A stretch of 64,000 nt of DNA from Sphingobacterium thalpophilum (GTDB lineage: Bacteria > Bacteroidota > Bacteroidia > Sphingobacteriales > Sphingobacteriaceae), in contig CAMBMM010000001.1 of NCBI GenBank assembly GCA_945868825.1, positions 62,001 to 126,000 of the forward strand. Direction: 5' to 3'. The notes beneath the pieces are model-generated. The model searched no databases and was not told the origin of the DNA. It saw nothing but the letters and a program-made list of their open reading frames with translations. Shown here piece after piece: positions 8,476 through 17,809 of this stretch. The position numbers and the translations under genes were made by a program. Every line of letters begins with the position of its first letter. The stretch's first letter is position 1.

Positions 8476-9354
8476 ATGCGCAAAGCAATCTTACTATTTT
8501 ATGTAGTTACATTTTACGTATTCGCCCAAATGGCTTGGTGGGGCTATTTATTAATAAAAGCTGAGCCCGATCGTAAATTGATGGTACTGGGTGAGGGAGC
8601 TGTTTTTTTATTTTTAGTGTGTATTGGTATTATACAAATTCACAAAACGCTTAGCCGCCAAGAGAAGTTGGCGCATCAACAAAAAAACTTTTTACTATCG
8701 GTTACACACGAGTTAAAATCGCCTTTGGCTTCTATAAAACTTTCGTTACAAACCATTTTAAAAAGAGTGTTAACTGCCGAACAACAGCAAGCACTCTTGG
8801 GAAATTCTTTAAAAGATATTGAACGATTAGACGATTTAGTAGAGAATATGCTCTTGGCTACGAAGATTGAAAATAGTTCGTATAGTTTTCCGAAAGATAA
8901 ATTTAACCTATCAGAATTAGTAGAAAAAGTGGTAGAACGCTTACAAGTGCATGCTTGCAATTCACAAACTATTAAGTGTAGTGTTAGCCCCAATTTGTAT
9001 TTAATTGGCGATGCATTTGCTATGAATTCGGTGCTGATTAATTTGATTGAAAATGCCGTAAAATATTCACCTGCTTGTGCCGAAGTGCTGGTAAGTTTAG
9101 AAAGCACTAACGGGCAAATGTGCATGCGGGTAGCCGACGAGGGTTCGGGCATACCCGATGTGGAAAAAAACCGTATTTTCGAAAAATTTTACCGTATTGG
9201 TAGCGAAGATACGCGTCAAACAAAAGGCACCGGCTTGGGTTTATATATTGTAAAAAAAGTATTAGAAACACATCAAGCAAGTATACAGGTAGTAGATAAC
9301 ACCCCAACAGGCAGCATATTTGAAATCACCTTTAATCAACAACATGATACCTAA
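8476..9354 (+). CDS. intramembrane-type sensor histidine kinase embedded in the haem operon
   Basis: A 292-aa kinase with two membrane helices (about 4-27 and 37-54) joined by a loop of roughly ten residues, so it has no periplasmic sensor domain and no HAMP or PAS domain. The HisKA box has the phospho-acceptor H78 (VTHELKSPLASIK). The HATPase_c domain shows the N box (NLIENAVKYSP), G1 (DEGSGIP) and G2 (GTGLGLYIVKK). The short sensor region suggests it senses the membrane itself or a partner membrane protein, as in intramembrane-sensing kinases (inference). The response regulator gene overlaps its 3' end by 11 nt, and hemL lies 2 nt upstream. The signal is unknown; haem or its precursors, or redox state, are reasonable guesses from context only. 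Confidence 0.9.
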   Translation: MRKAILLFYVVTFYVFAQMAWWGYLLIKAEPDRKLMVLGEGAVFLFLVCIGIIQIHKTLSRQEKLAHQQKNFLLSVTHELKSPLASIKLSLQTILKRVLTAEQQQALLGNSLKDIERLDDLVENMLLATKIENSSYSFPKDKFNLSELVEKVVERLQVHACNSQTIKCSVSPNLYLIGDAFAMNSVLINLIENAVKYSPACAEVLVSLESTNGQMCMRVADEGSGIPDVEKNRIFEKFYRIGSEDTRQTKGTGLGLYIVKKVLETHQASIQVVDNTPTGSIFEITFNQQHDT

Positions 9355-10045
9355 ACAACGTATTTTATTAGTAGAAGACGAGCTTCATTTACTCGATGCC
9401 ATTAAGCTAAACCTCGAGTTAGAGGGCTATAAAGTAAGTACGGCTACAGATGGGAAAAAGGCGCTAAAAATTTTCAAAGAAGAGCGCTTCAACCTAATTA
9501 TTTTAGATGTGATGTTGCCAGAGATAGATGGCTTTCAGGTGGCCGAAACTATCCGTTTAGAAAACTCGGAAGTACCTATTATGTTTTTAACGGCTAAAAA
9601 TACGAGCGAAGATCGGGTGGCTGGCCTTAAAAAAGGAGCTGACGATTATTTAACCAAACCCTTTAACTTAGAAGAGCTGATTTTACGGGTAGGAATTTTG
9701 GTAAAACGCAGCCTTAAGGGTGATGATTTAAAAGAATTGCAATCGTACCGCATTGGTGATAAAACAATTTATTTCAATTCATTTGAGCTGAAGCAAGACG
9801 ATGGAACCATGGTGGCACTTACCAAAAAAGAAACCATGTTGCTTAAATTGCTTATCGAACGTAAAAACGAAGCCGTTTCTAGAGAACAAATCTTAGAAAC
9901 CGTATGGAATTACGATGTATATCCATCAACCCGAACTATCGATAATTTTATTCTTACGTTTCGTAAATATTTTGAACCCGATCAGAAAAACCCAACCTAT
10001 TTCCATTCTATTAGAGGGGTAGGCTATAAATTTATGGATAGCTAA
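9344..10045 (+). CDS. OmpR/PhoB-family response regulator
   Basis: A 233-aa regulator: receiver domain at about 4-120 with acidic pair VEDE, phospho-acceptor D55 (LIILDVMLPEIDGF) and the conserved Lys in TKPFNLEEL; winged-helix DNA-binding domain at about 138-232, ending in the family-typical SIRGVGYKF. ATG 9344 is chosen because MIPKQRILLVEDE is a normal start; the 11-nt overlap with the kinase gene implies translational coupling. Its targets are not visible here, but co-transcription with hem genes makes autoregulation of the haem operon possible (inference). Confidence 0.93.
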   Translation: MIPKQRILLVEDELHLLDAIKLNLELEGYKVSTATDGKKALKIFKEERFNLIILDVMLPEIDGFQVAETIRLENSEVPIMFLTAKNTSEDRVAGLKKGADDYLTKPFNLEELILRVGILVKRSLKGDDLKELQSYRIGDKTIYFNSFELKQDDGTMVALTKKETMLLKLLIERKNEAVSREQILETVWNYDVYPSTRTIDNFILTFRKYFEPDQKNPTYFHSIRGVGYKFMDS

Positions 10046-10563
10046 TGTTTACTCGTAAAGTTCGCCTAGTTGTTATTCTAATGGGGCTGTTGCTTTTAGC
10101 CTGGACCTTAAATGAAAAAGTGTATCCCATTGCCGTTATTCTCGGTTTAGGCATATTTTTATTGATTTGGGGTTATTTTACCGAAGGCACTGTAGTAATG
10201 GCCGCTAAAGAATTTCATTTAAAAAATTACGATAGAGCCGAAGAATTGCTACAAGAAGTACCCGATCCGGAGCGCTTAAACAAACACCGCAGAGGGTTTT
10301 ATGAATTTATTTATGGCAATATTGAATTGCACCGCCAAAATTACCAAGAAGCTGAGCGCCACTTTCAATTGGCTACTCGTTACCCCTTACGTAACACTAG
10401 CGACAAAGCCTTGGTTTGGACTCATTTGGCCAATATAAGTCTTCGTAAAAAAGAATTTGAACGTGCCCAAGTGTACGTAGAAAAAGCTAAATCACTCAAA
10501 ATTACCTCGAGAGTAAAATTGATTATTGAAAAAATAGAACAAGAAATCCCCAAAAAATCGTGA
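10045..10563 (+). CDS. two-helix membrane protein with TPR-like repeats
   Basis: A 172-aa protein with two membrane helices at the N-terminus (about 6-22 and 28-45), then helical-hairpin repeats resembling tetratricopeptide repeats (AAKEFHLKNYDRAEELL, GNIELHRQNYQEAERHFQLA, ANISLRKKEFERAQVYVEKA). Its ATG overlaps the regulator stop by 1 nt (TAATG) and its own stop overlaps the hemE start, so it is locked into the operon. TPRs mediate protein contacts, so it could assemble pathway enzymes at the membrane or act as the partner of the sensor-poor kinase (inference). I do not recognise a named family. HemY of proteobacteria is also a two-helix TPR protein in a hem operon, but sequence similarity cannot be claimed by eye. 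Confidence 0.75.
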   Translation: MFTRKVRLVVILMGLLLLAWTLNEKVYPIAVILGLGIFLLIWGYFTEGTVVMAAKEFHLKNYDRAEELLQEVPDPERLNKHRRGFYEFIYGNIELHRQNYQEAERHFQLATRYPLRNTSDKALVWTHLANISLRKKEFERAQVYVEKAKSLKITSRVKLIIEKIEQEIPKKS

Positions 10564-11600
10564 GTATACCAAACCAATTAGATTCGTTATTTATAAAAGC
10601 TGCATTTTCTCAAAAAACCGAACGCCCACCCGTTTGGATGATGCGTCAGGCAGGTCGTTTTATGCCCGAGTATTGGGAAATTAAAAACAAATATTCGTTT
10701 TTAGAGATGTGCAAAACCCCCGAAATTGCCGCCGATGTAACCATGTTGCCAGTAGATTTATTGGGTATTGATGCCGCCATTTTATTTTCCGATATTTTGG
10801 TGACCGGCGAAGCAATGGGAGGCGATTTAAGTTTTACCCAGGGCATTGGTCCTAAATTTGCAAATCCGGTTCGTACTGCTGCCGATGTAGATGCGCTAGA
10901 AACCGAAGTTGGCGATCGTTTGCAGTATGTAGCCGATGCCATTAAAGTGGTACAGCAACGTTTAAACGGCAGCATTCCACTCATTGGATTTGCAGGCGCA
11001 CCCTTTACGGTTATGAGTTATTTGGTAGAAGGTGGTTCTTCTAAAGATTTTAAATTAACCAAGCTGATGCTCCACAATCATCCGGAATTGGCGCATAAAC
11101 TATTGGCAAAAATTGCCAAAGTAACTACCGATTATTTGAACCTACAAATAGCGGCTGGTGTTAATGCCGTTCAAATTTTCGATAGCTGGGCACAAGCACT
11201 TTCTTGGGACGATTACCGCGAATTTTCGCATCAATACATTCAGCAAATTATTGCAGGCCTACACCGAAAAGACATTCCTGTAATTTCTTTTTGTAAAGGT
11301 AGCTCGGTGTTTGCACCACTGATGGCCGAAGCAAAACCCGATGTAGTATCCATAGATTGGAATGTTGATTTAAAAGACATCAAACATCGCTTGCCTGCCG
11401 GTATTGCCGTACAAGGTAATTTAGATCCACATATTTTATATGCAGATAAATCGGTTATTAAAGATCGCATTCATCGTTTATTTGAGCGTATGCGTGGCGA
11501 AGATGGATTTATTTTCAACTTAGGCCATGGGGTTATGCCCGATATTCCGTTCGATAACGTGAAATACGCCGTAGAACTAATTAAAGAATTTAGATACTAA
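10560..11600 (+). CDS. hemE: uroporphyrinogen decarboxylase
   Basis: Removes four acetate carboxyls from uroporphyrinogen III to give coproporphyrinogen III. The 346-aa protein carries the diagnostic MMRQAGRFMPEY motif near the N-terminus, PVDLLGIDAAILFSDILV, IGFAGAPFTVMSYLVEGGSS and the C-terminal NLGHGVMPDIP. The GTG start at 10560 overlaps the TGA of the TPR gene. hemJ begins directly after its stop. No coproporphyrinogen oxidase (HemF/HemN) or ferrochelatase gene lies in the window. Confidence 0.96.
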   Translation: MSIPNQLDSLFIKAAFSQKTERPPVWMMRQAGRFMPEYWEIKNKYSFLEMCKTPEIAADVTMLPVDLLGIDAAILFSDILVTGEAMGGDLSFTQGIGPKFANPVRTAADVDALETEVGDRLQYVADAIKVVQQRLNGSIPLIGFAGAPFTVMSYLVEGGSSKDFKLTKLMLHNHPELAHKLLAKIAKVTTDYLNLQIAAGVNAVQIFDSWAQALSWDDYREFSHQYIQQIIAGLHRKDIPVISFCKGSSVFAPLMAEAKPDVVSIDWNVDLKDIKHRLPAGIAVQGNLDPHILYADKSVIKDRIHRLFERMRGEDGFIFNLGHGVMPDIPFDNVKYAVELIKEFRY

Positions 11601-12134
11601 ATGACGTACCTCTATTTTAAAGCCATACACATTATTTTTGTGGTTAGCTGGATGGCTGGCTTGTTTTATACTGTGCGTTTATTTATTTACCATACAGAGG
11701 CCAACGAACTTCCAGAAACCGAGCGTAACATTTTGCAAAAACAATACGGCATCATGGAATCGAGGTTATGGAACATCATTACCACACCAGCCATGGTGCT
11801 CTCTGTGTTGGCAGGTCTGGGTATGCTTTACATCAATCCAGCTTTAGTACAAGAAGGGTGGATGCAATTGAAACTAGGATTTGTAGTGGCCTTATTGGCA
11901 TATCATTTTATTTGCCAACGCATGATAGCGCAATTTAAAGAGGGCATTTTCAACTGGTCATCCACTCAATTGCGTTTATGGAACGAAGTAGCTACTATAC
12001 TCTTAGTAGCGATTGTGTTTGCCGTTATTCTCAGAACAGCACTCGATTTGGCCTATGGCCTCATCGGATTGGTAGTATTGGGCGGGAGTATTATGGTCGC
12101 GGTAAAACTTTATAAAAAATATCGTACGAAATAA
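11601..12134 (+). CDS. hemJ: HemJ-type protoporphyrinogen IX oxidase
   Basis: A 177-aa membrane protein with four to five hydrophobic helices and the family N-terminus (FKAIHIIFVVSWMAGLFY) with conserved H10 and K91 (LKLGFV). HemJ oxidises protoporphyrinogen IX to protoporphyrin IX and is believed to bind haem b through a conserved histidine. Its position directly after hemE, with no gap, supports the assignment over a generic CopD-like copper protein. It completes the oxidation step that a HemG or HemY enzyme performs in other bacteria. The operon appears to end here; the following ABC gene has its own promoter. Confidence 0.88.
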   Translation: MTYLYFKAIHIIFVVSWMAGLFYTVRLFIYHTEANELPETERNILQKQYGIMESRLWNIITTPAMVLSVLAGLGMLYINPALVQEGWMQLKLGFVVALLAYHFICQRMIAQFKEGIFNWSSTQLRLWNEVATILLVAIVFAVILRTALDLAYGLIGLVVLGGSIMVAVKLYKKYRTK

Positions 12135-12156
12135 GCAAGGCATACGCAACCTTTTA

Positions 12157-12185
12157 TTTGTTTGGCGTGGGTTTTTTTATCTTTG
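12157..12185 (+). promoter_or_regulatory. promoter with -7 box adjoining the ABC ATPase start codon
   Basis: TTTG (12157-12160), a 17-nt spacer and TATCTTTG (12178-12185). The ATG at 12189 lies 3 nt after the -7 box, so the predicted transcript is leaderless or nearly so. Confidence 0.6.
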
Positions 12186-12188
12186 GCC

Positions 12189-13187
12189 ATGCCCAATACG
12201 CTTATTCAGCTTAATCAAGTTTCTAAATCCTATCCAAACAACCCTAATGGTGGGGTTGGGCAAATCAATTTGCGTATTCAGCAGGGAGAGTTTGTGGCTA
12301 TTTTAGGAGAAAGTGGAAGTGGCAAAACTACTTTGCTAAAACTCATTTATGGCTTATTGAGCCCAACTGAAGGAGAGGTGTTGTTTCAAAAAAAAAAAAT
12401 TTTAGGCCCCGAGGAAAAACTTATTCCGGGTCACGAGCATATGAAAATGATTGCTCAAAACTTCGACCTAAACACCTATGCCAAGGTGTATGATAATATA
12501 GCCTCCATGCTTTCTAATGCCGACTTAGAAGCTAAAAAACTGAATACCTTGGCTATGATGCAAGTCTTGCGCATCGACCATTTGGCCGAACGCCGTGCCG
12601 TAGACTTAAGTGGGGGAGAGCAGCAACGAGTGGCCATAGCTCGGGCCCTAATTACCAAGCCTCAGGTGTTATTGCTCGACGAACCTTTTAGTCAGGTTGA
12701 TGTGCTGATGCGCAAACAATTGCGTGCCGATTTAAAACAACTTTCTAAAGAGCTAGGCATTACTATGATTTTAGTTTCTCACGATCCGCTTGATGGACTT
12801 TCTTTGGCTGATACCTTGCTGGTATTGAAACAAGGCGAATTACTTCAAGTAGGAACCCCCAATGAATTAATTGATAAGCCGGCAAATGCCTATGTGGCTA
12901 AACTATTGGGCGGTGCAAATGTGCTTCAGGCTCAAAACGCCAATCACATTTTAGGATTACAACTAGCAAGCAATCAAGTGTTGGTTAGTTATCCGCATGA
13001 ACTTGCTATTGTTGATGAGGGTATCCAAGCACAGATTTTAGAAGTTCGTTATCAACTGCATGTAATGGAATTAGAGATTAAAGTAGCAGATTCGATACTG
13101 ACTATTTGGGCACCATTAGGAAATTATGCCGTAGGGGCATCAATTCATATTGCTTTCCAAACCTATCGGATTACTTCGGCTGAGTAA
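12189..13187 (+). CDS. ABC transporter ATP-binding protein with TOBE-like C-terminus, no permease nearby
   Basis: A 332-aa ATPase: Walker A GESGSGKTT at about residues 41-49, signature LSGGEQQRVAIARAL, Walker B VLLLDEPF, H-loop VSHD, then about 95 C-terminal residues of beta pattern like the TOBE domain of CysA/PotA/FbpC-type importers. ATG 12189 (MPNTLIQLNQVSKSY) is chosen since the upstream frame overlaps the -7 box. No permease or binding protein is encoded in the window, so the substrate is unknown and partner genes must lie elsewhere. Its 3' end overlaps the convergent glycosyltransferase gene by 25 bp, with no terminator between them. Confidence 0.88.
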   Translation: MPNTLIQLNQVSKSYPNNPNGGVGQINLRIQQGEFVAILGESGSGKTTLLKLIYGLLSPTEGEVLFQKKKILGPEEKLIPGHEHMKMIAQNFDLNTYAKVYDNIASMLSNADLEAKKLNTLAMMQVLRIDHLAERRAVDLSGGEQQRVAIARALITKPQVLLLDEPFSQVDVLMRKQLRADLKQLSKELGITMILVSHDPLDGLSLADTLLVLKQGELLQVGTPNELIDKPANAYVAKLLGGANVLQAQNANHILGLQLASNQVLVSYPHELAIVDEGIQAQILEVRYQLHVMELEIKVADSILTIWAPLGNYAVGASIHIAFQTYRITSAE

Positions 13188-14713
13188 GGCTTTCCTTTAA
13201 AATGAATTAAGCGATAGACATAGGTTTTTTTACACGCTTTGTTGTTTCTGCGAATGGTAATGGTATGGCTTAAATAAATCTGCTCAAATAAAGCGCCATA
13301 GGTTATTTTAGGGTCTGAATGCTGATCTGATAATACAATAGTGTACGCATTTTCACCAATTTTTAGTGGTTTTCTATGGGTATTTAACCATTCATACTGA
13401 TGAATTTTATCAATAGGGCCTAGTGCAATCAAGTCTAAATGCAGAGGCATTGCCACATAATAATCTAAGTGTGCGGCAGGAAACCAATTGTTGCTAATAA
13501 TATGCGCTGCTTTAAATTTCGTTTTTGCATCAGTGTTACTAATTTCAGAAAATTGGGATCGCAGTTGTTCCCAACCAAACATATCTAGTGTGAAATCCCC
13601 TTTACCAAGGGTGCCTTCGTTTTTTTCACCCAAGGTTCCCGGATAGTTATTGATTACACCAATGCCTACAAAAATAATGGTGATTAAAAGTATGCCTGCT
13701 CCTAGTATAACTTTAGGTATTTTTAGCGTTACATGTCTATATTTTTGAGAAAAATAAACCGCCGTTAGCAATATAATTCCGCTATAAGCCGGGCCAGTCC
13801 AATGTGGTAATACCTCTTTAAACACTGAAATTAGTGTGGCTAAAATAAGTAGTGGTAAACTACACCACAAGAGCAATTTAGTTTGTGCTGGTTGAATGTC
13901 TAATTTTGATTGTATGGCGTGGTAACTAGCTTTTATAAAAGCCGGAAACAGGATGGGGCTTGTATAAATAAGTTGGCCTAACATAAATCGGCCAAAGGAT
14001 AGTAGTGAAAAAACTCCACTTGCTACATCAACACGTTTGCTATGAAAGGTGTAGGTAATAAAGTGGTGGTCGATATTCCATTGAATTACTGGCCAGAAAA
14101 AAAGGAGAGAAATACAGCCAGAAATATAAAGCATAGGTTGTTTAAACCAATTTCGTGCATAAAAAAGCAGATAACCGAACAATCCGAACCATAAGAAAGC
14201 AGTATGAATTTTACACAACATGCCTATGCCTGCAAAAAACCCGAAAAAAAGTAAATTTCGTTTGTTGTAAGCGTTAATTTGGTCTGTTTTGTTAAAGCGA
14301 AGTAAGCTGTATAAACAAGCCAACCAACAAACCATTTGCGGAGAATCGGGTAATATAAATGTGCCTGCAATAATGCTACCGTAAATGGTAAAGTTGTATA
14401 TAAGTGCGGCTAAAAAACCCGTTTGCTCGTCTTTTAGTTGTTTGCCGCATACATATATCAGCCAAGTGGCGATGGCGCTACACACTATAGCTCCTAATCT
14501 GATAAAGAATACTTCGTCGATCTGTAAATTAAATGTGCTTAGTCGTATGAGCCAACCTACCATGGGCGGGTGATCAAAGTAATTCCACTGCATGCTTTGT
14601 GCATACATGCGGTAATATACCTCATCATTACCAAGCCCAATGCTGTATGCCAAAAGCATGCGCAATAAGGTTGCTAGTGCGATTAAAACAAAAATTCGAT
14701 TCCTGAAACTCAA
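13163..14713 (-). CDS. ArnT/PMT-like GT39-family membrane glycosyltransferase
   Basis: A 516-aa protein with about ten hydrophobic helices and the GT-C signature in the first loop (IGLGNDEVYYRMYAQ with an acidic DE pair, then YFDHPPMVGW), as in ArnT and protein-mannosyltransferase families that use polyprenyl-phosphate sugars. A soluble C-terminal part of about 150 residues follows. It is the last gene of a tight minus-strand set: PAP2 phosphatase, GtrA, then this gene with 3-4 nt spacing. The likely role is transfer of a sugar from a lipid carrier to lipid A, a glycan or a protein at the outer face of the inner membrane. The acceptor and sugar cannot be told. Confidence 0.85.
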   Translation of the reverse strand: MSFRNRIFVLIALATLLRMLLAYSIGLGNDEVYYRMYAQSMQWNYFDHPPMVGWLIRLSTFNLQIDEVFFIRLGAIVCSAIATWLIYVCGKQLKDEQTGFLAALIYNFTIYGSIIAGTFILPDSPQMVCWLACLYSLLRFNKTDQINAYNKRNLLFFGFFAGIGMLCKIHTAFLWFGLFGYLLFYARNWFKQPMLYISGCISLLFFWPVIQWNIDHHFITYTFHSKRVDVASGVFSLLSFGRFMLGQLIYTSPILFPAFIKASYHAIQSKLDIQPAQTKLLLWCSLPLLILATLISVFKEVLPHWTGPAYSGIILLTAVYFSQKYRHVTLKIPKVILGAGILLITIIFVGIGVINNYPGTLGEKNEGTLGKGDFTLDMFGWEQLRSQFSEISNTDAKTKFKAAHIISNNWFPAAHLDYYVAMPLHLDLIALGPIDKIHQYEWLNTHRKPLKIGENAYTIVLSDQHSDPKITYGALFEQIYLSHTITIRRNNKACKKTYVYRLIHFKGKPYSAEVIR

Positions 14714-14716
14714 GAT

Positions 14717-15100
14717 TTACTTAAACGTGTAAAGGTAATTTGCCGAAAAATTCCAGAAAAAAACTAAACCAATAACTGCCAGCTTTACCAAGTAAAAATT
14801 CCCTTTGATTTTTTTTAATAAAATAAATAATAGCAAGGAATTTATACCCAGCCCTACGATTGAAATTACGAGAAATTTTACAAATTGTTCGGTAGCAATG
14901 GGATTTTGGTTGTCAAATGTCCAGTATTTATTTAGGATAAAATTATTAACCACTGCTATGCTGAAACCGCAGGAATTGGCCACAAATTTATTAATTTTTA
15001 TTTTTTCTTTTAATAGCCAAGTGGTTCCAAAGTCTAAGCCCATTCCAGTAATTCCTACGAGTGCAAATTTGATGAGTTGGCTAGAAAAAAAGTAGGTCAT
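14717..15100 (-). CDS. GtrA-family membrane protein
   Basis: A 127-aa protein with four hydrophobic helices and the GtrA pattern: an early KFALVGITGMGLDFGTTWLL segment, NKFVANSCGFSIAVVNNFILNKYWTF in the middle (conserved Asn-rich N-x-x-N-x-x-W) and a closing NYLYTF. GtrA-like proteins are thought to flip or retain polyprenyl-phosphate-linked sugars. Its start overlaps the PAP2 stop by 4 nt and the GT39 gene begins 3 nt after its stop, so the three are translationally linked. This fits a flippase feeding the adjacent transferase. Confidence 0.9.
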   Translation of the reverse strand: MTYFFSSQLIKFALVGITGMGLDFGTTWLLKEKIKINKFVANSCGFSIAVVNNFILNKYWTFDNQNPIATEQFVKFLVISIVGLGINSLLLFILLKKIKGNFYLVKLAVIGLVFFWNFSANYLYTFK

Positions 15101-15780
15101 AAGCTTGTTTGGGTAGGTTTTTCTCGAGAGGCTTTGGTATTTTTACTCCATTTTTTAACACCCTTCAGCGTTCGTTCAGCTAGGTCAATTGCAACAATAC
15201 CAGATAAACAGCCAATTATGGCTCCAACTAAAACATCTAACAGAAAATGTTGGCCTAAATATATGCGTGAATATCCAACTAAAGTTGCCACAGCAAGAAT
15301 TTGTATTTGCCATTTCCGACTTTTCATCACAATCATAATTACCGTAGCAATTGCAAATGCAGTAGTCGTGTGGCCCGATGGAAAACTATGTTGTGTTGCT
15401 ATTTTAATCCCAGTAATAAATTGAGTATACTCTCCATTGGCGAAATATAATTTTGGCCGAGGTGCATCTACCATTCTTTTTAATATCTGAGCAATTAATC
15501 CTGAAATTATAAAGGCGTAAAACAAACTTAACGCATATATTTTTTTTCTGTAAAAAACTATAGCCAAAACACAAAATACTAAGGCAATTATTCCATCCCC
15601 TAAATTAGTGAAGAGTATAAAAAAGTAATCTAAAACAGGGTGATGGAAACTATTCAATAAAAAGAATGAATTTGATTTCCCACATATGCATAATACTGCA
15701 AAGCCTAGAACCAATAGTAGGGCAGTTCCATAGAAAAACCAATTGGCGTGTTTAATTTTAGAAATAAAATCAATTTTCAT
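15097..15780 (-). CDS. PAP2-superfamily membrane phosphatase
   Basis: A 227-aa protein with about six membrane helices and the three acid-phosphatase motifs: K-x6-RP (KRMVDAPRP), PSGH (HSFPSGHTT) and SR-x5-H-x3-D (SRIYLGQHFLLD). Enzymes of this type dephosphorylate undecaprenyl diphosphate, phosphatidylglycerol phosphate or lipid A. As first gene of the PAP2-GtrA-GT39 set it may recycle the polyprenyl carrier or trim lipid A. It is separated from upstream atpC by a terminator. I see no clean TAnnTTTG box in front of it. Confidence 0.9.
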   Translation of the reverse strand: MKIDFISKIKHANWFFYGTALLLVLGFAVLCICGKSNSFFLLNSFHHPVLDYFFILFTNLGDGIIALVFCVLAIVFYRKKIYALSLFYAFIISGLIAQILKRMVDAPRPKLYFANGEYTQFITGIKIATQHSFPSGHTTTAFAIATVIMIVMKSRKWQIQILAVATLVGYSRIYLGQHFLLDVLVGAIIGCLSGIVAIDLAERTLKGVKKWSKNTKASREKPTQTSL

Positions 15781-15846
15781 TCACCTACAATGTATACATC
15801 TTATGTAAACTGAAAATTAAGAGAAGGTTAAAAAAATGTCAATAAC

Positions 15847-15882
15847 AAAAAAAGCATCCCCCGGTTTGGAGAATGCTTTTTT
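15847..15882 (-). terminator. intrinsic terminator after atpC
   Basis: Read on the minus strand, GGAGAATGCTTTTTT on the plus strand pairs with AAAAAAGCATCCCCC, with two internal mismatches and a T-run on both sides. It lies 15 nt beyond the atpC stop. Confidence 0.75.
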
Positions 15883-15896
15883 ATCTTTTTTTGGTT

Positions 15897-16141
15897 TTAC
15901 TCCGCTAAGCCTTCGGCTAACACCACTACTTTATTTTCTTTTACTTCTACCATACCACCTTTAATAGCAAAGGTTTGTGTTTCTTGGCCAGTACGCACCG
16001 TTACTTTGCCATCTTCTAAAGTAGATATTATGGGAGCATGGTCTTTTAATACTTCAAACGAGCCTAAAGTTCCCGGTACAGTTACCGAAGCGGCTTCGCC
16101 TTGAAATATCAATTGATCGGGTGTATAGATTTCTACGATCA

Positions 16142-16142
<1 letters not shown>
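15897..16142 (-). CDS. atpC: F1 ATP synthase epsilon subunit, short form
   Basis: The epsilon subunit links the rotor stalk to the c-ring and inhibits ATP hydrolysis. This 81-aa protein comprises only the N-terminal beta-sandwich (VEIYTPDQLIFQGEAASVTVPG, GSFEVLKDHAPIIS); the C-terminal two-helix hairpin of the roughly 130-aa E. coli protein is missing. Short epsilon subunits are common in Bacteroidota, so this looks natural rather than truncated. Its ATG overlaps the atpD stop by 1 nt. Lack of the hairpin predicts little epsilon-based inhibition (inference). Confidence 0.94.
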
Positions 16143-17680
<1,538 letters not shown>

Positions 17681-17719
17681 TTAATAAGCATTTCTAATTT
17701 TGAATGCTTTTTCGGTCTG

Positions 17720-17727
17720 CAAAAATA
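17720..17727 (-). promoter_or_regulatory. -7 promoter box of atpDC
   Basis: On the minus strand TATTTTTG, an exact TAnnTTTG match, about 72 nt upstream of the atpD ATG. Confidence 0.55.
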
Positions 17728-17797
17728 CATTTTATAGCCGAAAAGAAAAACAGCTACACAAAGATTTTTTATAATCAGTCAACTATTAAAATTCTAC

Positions 17798-17805
17798 TAC
17801 TTTTG
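17798..17805 (+). promoter_or_regulatory. -7 box 4 nt upstream of the SDR start codon
   Basis: TACTTTTG matches TAnnTTTG; the ATG at 17810 is only 4 nt downstream, predicting a leaderless transcript. No TTTG was found at the -33 distance. Confidence 0.5.
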
Positions 17806-17809
17806 AGGG

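Noticed and set aside
8676-9152. 158-aa open frame antisense to the histidine kinase gene
   Set aside because: It lies wholly opposite a kinase with all motifs, and its product is Ser/Thr/Phe-rich without domain pattern; it is a shadow of codon bias.
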